DNA from: Kocuria sp. p3-SID1428
Lineage (GTDB): Bacteria; Actinomycetota; Actinomycetes; Actinomycetales; Micrococcaceae
Assembly (NCBI RefSeq): GCF_025149945.1
Contig: NZ_JALXVH010000046.1
Coordinates: 1-19,787 of the forward strand
DNA length: 19,787 nucleotides
Direction: 5' to 3'
Below, piece after piece: positions 7,572 through 14,890 of this stretch; position 1 is the stretch's first letter, and every line of letters starts with the position of its first letter. Under the pieces are notes generated by a model. It had not been told where the DNA came from. It searched no databases and worked only from the letters and a program-made list of their open reading frames with translations. The translations under genes and the position numbers were made by a program.

Positions 7572-8693
7572 TCAGAACTCCGAGATCTCGCCGGTGTCCT
7601 GCGCGATCTCCAGGGCGATCGCGTCCTCGTCGTCCTCGCCCGGGTCGTGCACGATCAGCACCGCCGTCGGGTCGTCGGCAGGGAAGGCGCGGATCGTGAC
7701 CGAGCCGGCCTGGGCGGCATCCAGCACAGCGGCGGACTCCCGCCCCACGATCCGGAGGATGCGCTCGGGGAGCGCGGAGCCGCGCTCGTCCAGGATGTCC
7801 ACCGAGACGCCGCGCTCGCGGGCTCGCCGTGTCGCCTCGAGCAGCTCCGGCGTGGAGATGGACCGGCCGCGGATGGAATCGCGCAGCTGGGCCTCGATGA
7901 CCCGGAAGCGTCGCAGCTCGCGATCATCCACGGGGCTCGAATCGTAGGCGATCCGCTCGAGCGAGGGGCCCGCGATCCGGCGGACCTCGTGCATGCGCCG
8001 GATCGAGGCGTTGACGGTGTCCTGCTCGGCGTCGTCGTCGGTGCGCGCCGAGGCGCCCAGCGCCCGGGCCTCGCGGCGTCGATCCAGCAGGCGCTCGACC
8101 TCCGTGATGACCAGCGTGGCGATGACCAGGGTGCCGGCGGCCGTGGCCATGGGCGCCATGCCCATGAGCATCCCGTGCTCGGAGCGCGCGCCGAAGGTCG
8201 CGCCCAGAGCGGCCGCGATGAACACGGTCCCCCAGGCCCAGGCGATGCGCTGGCGGATGGCCAGGACGATCAGGAACAGGTGCAGCCCCTGATAGCCCCA
8301 GTGCTGCGACAGCAGCGGAAGCCGCGCGGGATCGGCGTCGTGGGTGAGCGCCAGGCACGAGACCATGGCCACCACGGCGGTGATCACGGGAAGCTCATCG
8401 AGGCGCCGAGGCCCGGGGATGATCACGAGCAGGACCGCCGACAGGTAGGGCAGAGCGGAGACCAGCTGCAGCTGCGGCTGATCGAGCACCGACAGCTGCG
8501 GCAGACCCACGATCAGAGCCGGCAGCAGGAAGGCCAGCAGCGCCCCCAGGAACAGCGCGGTGGACCGGGCGCGGCCTTCCTCGGCAGGCCTCATGGCCCA
8601 CTGGGCCATGAGGTCCAGCAGGCGGCTGCGCAGCCCGACGTCGACGTCTGCGCGGTACCTGGCGCCGCGGCGCCTAGTCCGACGGATGGGCAT
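7572..8693 (-). CDS. Membrane protein resembling a degenerate histidine kinase
   Basis: The 373-residue protein has about six predicted membrane segments (roughly 43-63, 77-94, 101-117, 136-149, 152-166, 176-197) and then a cytoplasmic region of about 175 residues. That region follows the layout of the LuxR-paired kinases: a helical stretch at about 225-275 where an H-box would lie (PSLERIAY, with no acceptor His), then RILRIVGRESAAVLDAAQAG at 311-330, which looks like a HATPase N-box segment without its Asn, and VLIVHDPG at 345-352 in place of the G1 box. It ends without a G2 box. I infer a catalytically dead kinase-like partner; a specific family name is not recognised. The start at 8693 gives a 20-base overlap with the kinase gene. 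An in-frame ATG at 8774 would add 27 Pro/Ser/Gly-rich residues and seems less likely. It is third in the unit with the regulator and kinase. Confidence 0.7.
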   Translation of the reverse strand: MPIRRTRRRGARYRADVDVGLRSRLLDLMAQWAMRPAEEGRARSTALFLGALLAFLLPALIVGLPQLSVLDQPQLQLVSALPYLSAVLLVIIPGPRRLDELPVITAVVAMVSCLALTHDADPARLPLLSQHWGYQGLHLFLIVLAIRQRIAWAWGTVFIAAALGATFGARSEHGMLMGMAPMATAAGTLVIATLVITEVERLLDRRREARALGASARTDDDAEQDTVNASIRRMHEVRRIAGPSLERIAYDSSPVDDRELRRFRVIEAQLRDSIRGRSISTPELLEATRRARERGVSVDILDERGSALPERILRIVGRESAAVLDAAQAGSVTIRAFPADDPTAVLIVHDPGEDDEDAIALEIAQDTGEISEF

Positions 8694-9975
8694 CGCTAGG
8701 CCACAGGATCCGGATCCGCGTCCCGCGGTGCGGGGCGGAGGCGACGTCGACGCTGCCGCCGGCGTTCTCGACATTGCCGATGATGGAGACGCGCACGCCC
8801 AGGCGCCGGGAGTCCATGGAGCGCATCTGGAACCCCTTGCCGCGATCCAGAACCTCGAAGGTGAGATAGAAGCCGAACGGATTCAGCGCGGTGGGCGGGC
8901 AGGCCCCGCCGTCCATGGTGACGAAGGTCGTGGCGGCTCCCGAATGCCGTGCGCTGTTGGACACCGACTCGGTCACCGCATGGATCAGCGCCTGGCCGGT
9001 GTCCGAGGGCAGGAAGGCTCGCGTGTGGCCCATGGGGCGGATGTCGGGGACCAGGACGTTGAAGCGCACCCGCGATCGCCAGGGGGTGAGGGCGTCCAGC
9101 AGCTCGTCCATCAGTGTGTGGACGTAGGTCGTGGCGATGCCGGTGGCGCGCTTCTCCTCGAACTCCAGCACGCTCAGTGCCCGCATGGCCAGCTCCCGGG
9201 TGCGCTTGGAGACCGGGCCCGGGGCGCGGGAGGCATCCAGCAGCGCGGCCATGACGTTGTCGTGGATCAGCCGGTCCAGGCGTTCCTGCTCATCGCACTG
9301 CGTGCGAGAGCGGCGCAGCGCGGTGGCATGGGCGATCGCGGTGCTGTAGTCGGTGTCGGCGTTGTCGGCGGCGCGCAGGGTCAGCGGGATCGCCATGGCC
9401 AGCAGGATCGCGTAGAGGCAGTCCGCGGTGGTCTGGACCATCTCGGCCTGCAGCGGGTAGCCCGCCGGCATCTGCACGGCATAGACCCCCAGGCTGATCA
9501 GGGCCCAGCCGATGACGGCCAGCGAGGCGATCGCGCCCCAGGTCATCGCGGTGAGCCCCGCGGCGAGGATCAGCAGGAACGACAGCCACGGAGGAGAGAT
9601 CTCGTAGGCCGGCGCCCAGATCGGAGCCAGCGAGGCGTAGCACAGCATGATCAGCACCACGGCGGCCGTGGAGGGCCAGGTGAGCACGCGGCGCCGTGCG
9701 CCGAAGTAGAACATCAGTCCCGTGCAGATCTGCAGCCCGATGAAGAACAGGGTGCTCAGCACCGCGGGGGCACCGCTGAGCACGCTCACCGAGGGCAGCG
9801 CTGCCAGTGAGCTGGAGAACATGGCCACCGCCGCGCACAGCTGGCCCATCCACTGCAGGCGGTAGACGTTCGGGCCCATGGTCCCGGCCGAGACCGGCGA
9901 GGGAAGCCGCGAGCGCAGGGCCCTGCCGTGGTAGCGCTTGAAGTCCTGTGCGGGCGGCTCGGCTGCGTGAGTCAT
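8674..9975 (-). CDS. Two-component sensor histidine kinase (NarL/DegS-like class)
   Basis: The 433-residue membrane kinase has about six hydrophobic segments between residues 40 and 200. A dimerisation/phospho-acceptor helix has H238 in RLIHDNVMAALL, the H-box form of the HisKA_3-like class. The C-terminal HATPase domain carries the N-box TESVSNSARHSG (N340), the G1 box DRGKGF at 377-382 and a terminal RGTRIRI strand at 417-423. It should autophosphorylate and pass phosphate to the LuxR-type regulator encoded 40 bases upstream. There is no large extracellular sensor domain, so the stimulus is probably sensed in or at the membrane, or by the neighbouring kinase-like protein. The ribosome binding site is weak (AGGGGA about 12 bases from the ATG). 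The ligand cannot be predicted. Confidence 0.88.
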   Translation of the reverse strand: MTHAAEPPAQDFKRYHGRALRSRLPSPVSAGTMGPNVYRLQWMGQLCAAVAMFSSSLAALPSVSVLSGAPAVLSTLFFIGLQICTGLMFYFGARRRVLTWPSTAAVVLIMLCYASLAPIWAPAYEISPPWLSFLLILAAGLTAMTWGAIASLAVIGWALISLGVYAVQMPAGYPLQAEMVQTTADCLYAILLAMAIPLTLRAADNADTDYSTAIAHATALRRSRTQCDEQERLDRLIHDNVMAALLDASRAPGPVSKRTRELAMRALSVLEFEEKRATGIATTYVHTLMDELLDALTPWRSRVRFNVLVPDIRPMGHTRAFLPSDTGQALIHAVTESVSNSARHSGAATTFVTMDGGACPPTALNPFGFYLTFEVLDRGKGFQMRSMDSRRLGVRVSIIGNVENAGGSVDVASAPHRGTRIRILWPSDAHPSD

Positions 9976-10015
9976 GGGCGCGCGTCGTCCCCTGGGAGCA
10001 GGAGGAGCGGGATGC

Positions 10016-10732
10016 TCAGCGGCGGATCTCGACGTTGTTGACGTCGGCCTCGGGCTCGACCAGGCCGTCCTCGATCGCGCGGATGCGCAGGTCGATCTTG
10101 GTGGGGGCCGGGCGCCCGATGCGCGCGTACTTCTCGCGGATGCGGTCGATGTTGGTCTTCACGGCGGACTGCTTGATGCCCATGCGGCGGGCCACCTGCA
10201 CCTGGGCGAAGCCCGAGGCGTACAGGCGCAGCGTCTCCTGCTCGCGCGGCGAGAGGTTGGCGCGGGCGAACTCGATGTCGCCGTCGATCGCGGCCGCCAG
10301 CTCCTTGGTGATCACCGGCTTGCCGTCGGCGATGTTGCGGGCCTCCTCGATCGCGTGCTCGAGCGGCTCCGACTTGCGCACCAAGCCGAGGGCGCCAGCG
10401 CGCAGGGCCTCGCGGATCAGGGCGGCGTTCTCCCCGATGGAGAAGATCAGCACCTTCATGCCGGCCTCGCGCAGCCGCTCGACGTTCTCCGAGGGGCGCG
10501 AGCGGTCCGTGAGCGAGAGGTCCAGCAGCACGACGTCGCACTCGATGCGCTTGGCTCCCGGAGCGGTCAGGGCGGTGTTCTCCGGGTCGCGGCCCAGCTG
10601 ATCGATCAGGCCGGGCACGGTCGAGGCCGAGCCCACCAGCTTGACGTCCGCCTGGGAGGTCATGGAGACGAGACGGATGCCCTCGCGGACGACCTCGTGG
10701 TCATCGACGACGGCGACGAGCGTGGACGGCAT
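10016..10732 (-). CDS. Response regulator, NarL/LuxR family
   Basis: The 238-residue protein has an N-terminal receiver with the acidic pair D10-D11, phospho-acceptor D71 in VVLLDLSL and the conserved K120. Its C-terminal LuxR-type helix-turn-helix spans about 159-220 (LSPREQETLRLYASG ... RRMGIKQSAVKTNIDRIREKY). Phosphorylation by the downstream-encoded kinase should control DNA binding. I set the start at 10732 because VAVVDDHE must lie at the N-terminus of a receiver and AGAGGT lies 5 bases upstream. The frame stays open as far as 11074, but the extra sequence is Arg/Pro-rich and unlike any receiver extension. It is the first gene of a three-gene minus-strand unit. Nothing in the sequence reveals its regulon. 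Confidence 0.93.
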   Translation of the reverse strand: MPSTLVAVVDDHEVVREGIRLVSMTSQADVKLVGSASTVPGLIDQLGRDPENTALTAPGAKRIECDVVLLDLSLTDRSRPSENVERLREAGMKVLIFSIGENAALIREALRAGALGLVRKSEPLEHAIEEARNIADGKPVITKELAAAIDGDIEFARANLSPREQETLRLYASGFAQVQVARRMGIKQSAVKTNIDRIREKYARIGRPAPTKIDLRIRAIEDGLVEPEADVNNVEIRR

Positions 10733-11042
10733 GTGACACCTCTGGGAGGTCGGCGGAATCGGACGGCCTGAGGGTCTGTCTGGGTGACGGACTGATGACC
10801 TCTCAGGCAGGTGCGGCCCCCGAGACGGAGCGCGCGTCTGCCCCGAACAGGCGCGGTCTCCGGCGTATGGGCTTGCGTCAGTGTAGTCCAGCGCGGGGCC
10901 GTCGAAGAGGATCTGTGTCCTACTGTCCATGAATATGACTTGAGAATCGCCGAGTCGGTCGCTCGCCCGTCCTGCGGGGGCCCCGGCCCGATCTCGGGGC
11001 CGCCGCCGGTGCGCGCACAGCCCGGGCGGTATCCTCGGTCTC
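10733..11042. other. 310-bp divergent intergenic region between response regulator and fadD
   Basis: No supported gene was seen here. The fadD side ends in a leaderless -10 box. On the response-regulator side, TACACT (complement of 10880-10885) is a possible -10 box with no good -35, which would give a leader of about 140 bases ending in the AGAGGT ribosome binding site. GGCCCCG (10979-10985) and CGGGGCC (10995-11001) form a 7-bp hairpin with a 9-base loop of unknown meaning. A less GC-rich stretch around 10920-10945 may contain further promoter elements. Confidence 0.45.
11030..11042 (+). promoter_or_regulatory. Candidate leaderless promoter of fadD
   Basis: TATCCT at 11030-11035 fits TANNNT and lies exactly 7 bases before the fadD ATG, the same spacing as at pat. 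No ribosome binding site precedes the ATG. Confidence 0.6.
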
Positions 11043-12785
11043 ATGCCTGAGCAGACAGATGACCCGGCGGCCACCCCAGGATCCTCGCGGGAGCTCCTCG
11101 CGACCCGGCCGTGGACCTCCTCCTACGACGACGGCGTCGCCCATGACATCGACCTGCCCGAGACCTCGCTGATCCACATGCTCGAGCGCTCCGTGGCGGT
11201 CAACTCGCAGCGCGTGGCCCTCGAGTTCTTCGGAGCGCGCTGGAAGTACTCCCGCCTGGGCGCCCAGGTCGAGCGCGCCGCAGAGGGGCTGCGCCGGCTC
11301 GGGGTGGGCCGCGGCGACAGGGTGGCTCTCGTGCTGCCCAACTGCCCGCAGCACATCGTCGCCTTCTACGCGGTGATGCGACTGGGCGCGATCGCGGTGG
11401 AGCACAACCCGCTGTACACCGCCGCCGAGCTGCGCCACCAGTTCGAGGACCACGGCGCCAAGGTCGCGGTGGTCTGGGACAAGACGGTCGAGACCGTCCG
11501 CAGCCTCCCCGGCGATGTGGCCGTGGAGAGCATCATCTCCGTCGACATCACCCGCTCCATGCCGCTGCCCATGCGCACCGCCCTTCGCCTGCCCGTGCGC
11601 CGCCTCAGGCAGCAGCGCGCGGCGCTCACTGCCCCGGCCTCCGGGGCCACGGACTGGGAGCAGCTGCTCTCCCACGGGCCCCTGGCCTACGACCACCCCC
11701 GCCCGGGCGCGGAGGACCTTGCGATCATCCAGTACACCTCGGGGACCACGGGCCAGCCCAAGGGCGTGATGCTCAGCCATCGCAACCTCGAGTCCAACGC
11801 CGTGATGGGCCGCGAATGGCTGCACACCGGCTCCGACGAGGTCGTCTACGGGGCCCTGCCGCTGTTTCACGTCTTCGGCATGACCCTGGGCATGACCTTC
11901 GCCATGTCTCTGGGAGCCACCCTGGTGCTGTTCCCCACGCCGCGCGCGGATCTGATCGTGGGCGCCATGAAGCGCACCCCGGCCACGGTGCTGCCGGCCG
12001 TGCCGCCGATCTACCAGAAGGTCATGGAGCTGGCCGATGAGAAGGGCCGCTCCCTGGAGGGCATCACCGTGGGCGTCTCCGGGGCCATGGCGCTGCCGCA
12101 TCACCTGGTCGAGGAGTGGGAGGCGCACACCGACGGCATGCTGATCGAGGGCTACGGGCTCACCGAATGCTCTCCGCTGGTGGCCTGCAACCCGCTCAAC
12201 GACACCCGCCGCACCGGCTCGATCGGCATCCCGTTCCCGTCGACCGACATCCGCACCGTGGATCCCGAGACCCTCGAGGACACCCCCGTAGGAGAGCCCG
12301 GCGAGCTGTGGGTGCGCGGCCCGCAGGTCTTCCAGGGCTACTGGAAGCGCCCCGCTGAGACCGCCGAGATCCTGCAGGACGGCTGGCTGCGCACCGGCGA
12401 CATCGTCACGGTGGACGACGACGGCTTCCTGCGCGTGGTCGACCGGCTGAAGGAGCTGATCATCACCGGCGGCTTCAACGTGGCTCCGACCGAGGTCGAG
12501 CACGCGCTGACCACTGCTGAGGACGTCGCGGAGGCCGCCGTCGTGGGGCTGCGGGGCGAGGACGGCTCGGAGGTCGTGGTGGCCGCCGTGGTGACCTCCC
12601 CGGACCGCACGTTCGACGAAGCCCGGCTGCGCGAGCACTGCTACGGCAAGGTCACCCGCTACAAGGTGCCCCGACGGATCATCGAGCTCGACGAGCTGCC
12701 GCGCACCATGCTCGGCAAGATCCAGCGCCGAGAGGTCCGCCAGCAGCTCGAGCAGCTGGGCGTCGACCTGGCCCGTCGCAGCTAG
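11043..12785 (+). CDS. fadD: Long-chain fatty acid--CoA ligase (AMP-forming)
   Basis: The 580-residue ANL-superfamily enzyme activates a carboxylic acid to its acyl-adenylate and then to the CoA thioester. The P-loop-like A3 motif YTSGTTGQPKG is at 231-241, the A5 motif YGLTE at 371-375, the A7 motif TGD at 451-453, and the catalytic A10 lysine is K559 in TMLGK. The HNPLYTAAELRHQFEDHGA segment near 121-139 is typical of FadD-type long-chain ligases. Length is ordinary. It begins a compact plus-strand group with the LysR gene 9 bases downstream, so it may be co-transcribed with catR and catB. A role with aromatic acids is possible, but the sequence looks like a general fatty-acid enzyme. The start is fixed by the -10 box placed 7 bases upstream. 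Confidence 0.9.
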   Translation: MPEQTDDPAATPGSSRELLATRPWTSSYDDGVAHDIDLPETSLIHMLERSVAVNSQRVALEFFGARWKYSRLGAQVERAAEGLRRLGVGRGDRVALVLPNCPQHIVAFYAVMRLGAIAVEHNPLYTAAELRHQFEDHGAKVAVVWDKTVETVRSLPGDVAVESIISVDITRSMPLPMRTALRLPVRRLRQQRAALTAPASGATDWEQLLSHGPLAYDHPRPGAEDLAIIQYTSGTTGQPKGVMLSHRNLESNAVMGREWLHTGSDEVVYGALPLFHVFGMTLGMTFAMSLGATLVLFPTPRADLIVGAMKRTPATVLPAVPPIYQKVMELADEKGRSLEGITVGVSGAMALPHHLVEEWEAHTDGMLIEGYGLTECSPLVACNPLNDTRRTGSIGIPFPSTDIRTVDPETLEDTPVGEPGELWVRGPQVFQGYWKRPAETAEILQDGWLRTGDIVTVDDDGFLRVVDRLKELIITGGFNVAPTEVEHALTTAEDVAEAAVVGLRGEDGSEVVVAAVVTSPDRTFDEARLREHCYGKVTRYKVPRRIIELDELPRTMLGKIQRREVRQQLEQLGVDLARRS

Positions 12786-12794
12786 GCCGCGTCC

Positions 12795-13724
12795 ATGGAA
12801 CTGCGCCAGCTCACCTACTTCATCGCCGTCGCGGAGGAGCGCCACTTCGGGCGCGCGGCCAAGCGGCTGCACATCGCCCAGCCGCCGCTGTCGCAGCAGA
12901 TCCGCCAGTTCGAGGAGCAGCTGGGCGTCAAGCTCTTCGACCGCACCACCCGCCGCGTGGACCTCACCGCGGCCGGGGCGCTGATGCTCGAGCGCGGGCG
13001 CAGCATCCTCAACGACGTCGAGGCGCTGCAGGCGGACGTCTATCAGGTCGGCCAGGGCGCCACGGGTGTGCTGCACGTGGGCTTCTCCGGGTCCTCGACG
13101 TACAGCGTGATGCCCCGGATCGTGCGCGCGGCCGGCACGGCGTACCCCGGGCTGGCCCTGGATCTGCACGGCGAGATGCTGACCCCGGCCATGGAGCGGG
13201 GGCTGCTCGAGCACACGCTCGACGCCGCGATCCTGCGCCCTCCGGTCTCCAGCCCGGAGATCGACTTCCGCATCATCAACCGCGAGCCGCTCGTGGTAGC
13301 GCTGCCCACGCACAGCCCGCTGGCCTCGGACCGGCCGCTGTCGATGGTCGAGCTGACCGAGCAGCGCTTCGTGACCTACCCGCCGGAGTCCGTGATGTAC
13401 CGGATGACCGCGGACCTGTGCCGCGGGGCCGGATTCCAGCACCGCGTCTCGCAGATGGCCCAGGAGACCTCCACGATCCTGTCCTTCGTGGCCGCAGGCG
13501 GCGGCGTGGCGCTGATGCCCGCCAGCGTGCGCAGCGTCCAGCTGCGCGGCGTGCGCTACCGCGAGCTCGAGGACTCCCCGCACGCGGAGCTGGCGGTCGC
13601 CTGGCGGCGCGAGGACCGCTCGGTGCTGCTGTCCAACTTCATCCAGCTGGTCACCGAGCTGGCCGATGAACCAGAATCCGAGGGCCAGCCGGGTCCCGAC
13701 CCCATCGAAAGGCCTATGCCCTGA
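12795..13724 (+). CDS. catR: LysR-family transcriptional regulator, CatR/BenM-like
   Basis: The 309-residue protein has an N-terminal winged helix-turn-helix (residues 1-60; MELRQLTYFIAVAEE, RLHIAQPPLSQQI, LFDRTTRRVDLTAAG) and a C-terminal LysR effector-binding domain from about 90. The N-terminus resembles the CatR/BenM branch, whose members respond to cis,cis-muconate or benzoate. Its position directly before catB supports a catechol-pathway role. Family members are usually transcribed divergently from their target, but this one lies in the same direction, 9 bases after fadD. Its stop overlaps the catB start as TGATG, so regulator and enzyme are translationally coupled. No clear ribosome binding site precedes the ATG. 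The gene symbol rests on context and N-terminal similarity. Confidence 0.8.
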   Translation: MELRQLTYFIAVAEERHFGRAAKRLHIAQPPLSQQIRQFEEQLGVKLFDRTTRRVDLTAAGALMLERGRSILNDVEALQADVYQVGQGATGVLHVGFSGSSTYSVMPRIVRAAGTAYPGLALDLHGEMLTPAMERGLLEHTLDAAILRPPVSSPEIDFRIINREPLVVALPTHSPLASDRPLSMVELTEQRFVTYPPESVMYRMTADLCRGAGFQHRVSQMAQETSTILSFVAAGGGVALMPASVRSVQLRGVRYRELEDSPHAELAVAWRREDRSVLLSNFIQLVTELADEPESEGQPGPDPIERPMP

Positions 13725-14890
13725 TGCAGATCGCAAAGATCGAGGCGATCCCCTACACGATCCCGTACTCCACCCCTCTGCACTTCGCCTCCGGCGCCGT
13801 CCACGAGGCCAATCACGTGCTGGTGCGCATCGAGACCTCGGACGGGGTCGTCGGCTGGGCGGACACCCCGCCGCGGCCGTACACGTACGGGGAGACGCAG
13901 AAGTCGATCGTGGCCGTGATCGAGGACATCTTCGCCCCGCAGCTGGAGGGGCTCTCGGTCTTCGACCGGGAGAAGGCCCAGGCCGTCATGGCGCGGACGA
14001 TCCACAACGAGACCGCCAAGGGCGCGGTGGACATCGCCCTGTGGGACTGCCTCGGCAAGATCCTGGGCCGACCCGTCACAGAGCTGCTCGGCGGATTCTC
14101 GGATCACATGCGCGTCTCGCACATGCTCGGCTTCAAGCCCGCGCAGGAGCTGCTCGACCTGGCCCTCGAGTTCCGCGAGACCTACGGCATCGACACGTTC
14201 AAGCTCAAGAGCGGCCGCCGCCCGCTGTCGCTGGACGTGGAGGCCGCCCGCGTGCTGCGCGAGGGCCTGGGCGAGGACACCGAGATCTACATGGACTCGA
14301 ACCGCGGCTGGAGCGCCAATGAGGCTGCAGAGGTTCTTCGCCGCACCGCGGATCTCGGGCTGAGCTTCCTGGAGGAGCCGGACGACGCCCGCGAGGTGCT
14401 GGGCCGTCGTCGGCTCGTGGAGAAGTCCGCGATCCCGATCGCCGCCGACGAGTCCGCGCCCAACATGGGCGAGGCCGCGCGCGAGATCCTGACCGGGGGA
14501 GCGAACCTGCTGTGCGTGAAGACCGCGCGCACCGGGTTCACCGAGTCCGCCAAGATCGTGGGTTTCGCCCAGGCGGCCGGCGTGGACGTCTACGTGGGCA
14601 ACCAGATCGACACGCAGATCGGCTCTGTCGCCTCCGTCGTGTTCGGCGCGGCGTTCGAGCACACCCACCGCCGGGCGGGCGAGCTGTCCAACTACCTGGA
14701 CATGGCCGATGACCTCATCGCCAGGCCGCTGACGATCGCCGACGGGAAGATCATGGTCCCCGACGTCCCGGGCGTGGGCACCGAGCCCGATCTGCAGAAG
14801 CTCGCCGCGCACCGCGACCGCTGCGCGAGCGCACCCCGAACTTGGCGTAGATGCGGGTCAGGTGGAACTGCACCGTCTTCTCCGCGATGA
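13724..14890 (+). CDS. catB: Muconate cycloisomerase with a replaced C-terminus
   Basis: CatB lactonises cis,cis-muconate to muconolactone in the catechol ortho-cleavage pathway. Enolase-superfamily active-site residues are complete: the lysine pair K160/K162 in FKLKSG, metal ligands D191 (MDSNRGW), E217 (FLEEP) and D242 (AADES), the opposite lysine K266, and a GEL segment at 319-321. Recognisable family sequence ends near residue 364 (KLAAHR), close to the usual end. The last 23 or so residues, from about 366 to 388, are encoded by the antisense of the neighbouring regulator's DNA-binding helix and have no family similarity. The protein is probably functional, since the loss is at or after its natural terminus. 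GAAAGG at 13707-13712 lies 11 bases before the ATG. No catC follows. Confidence 0.86.
   Translation: MQIAKIEAIPYTIPYSTPLHFASGAVHEANHVLVRIETSDGVVGWADTPPRPYTYGETQKSIVAVIEDIFAPQLEGLSVFDREKAQAVMARTIHNETAKGAVDIALWDCLGKILGRPVTELLGGFSDHMRVSHMLGFKPAQELLDLALEFRETYGIDTFKLKSGRRPLSLDVEAARVLREGLGEDTEIYMDSNRGWSANEAAEVLRRTADLGLSFLEEPDDAREVLGRRRLVEKSAIPIAADESAPNMGEAAREILTGGANLLCVKTARTGFTESAKIVGFAQAAGVDVYVGNQIDTQIGSVASVVFGAAFEHTHRRAGELSNYLDMADDLIARPLTIADGKIMVPDVPGVGTEPDLQKLAAHRDRCASAPRTWRRCGSGGTAPSSPR

Noticed and set aside
10920..13736. A 938-codon open frame on the minus strand opposite fadD and the LysR gene
   Set aside because: It is a GC-rich antisense shadow: its composition is His/Arg/Gly/Val-rich, it has no recognisable domain, and the plus strand carries two clear families.
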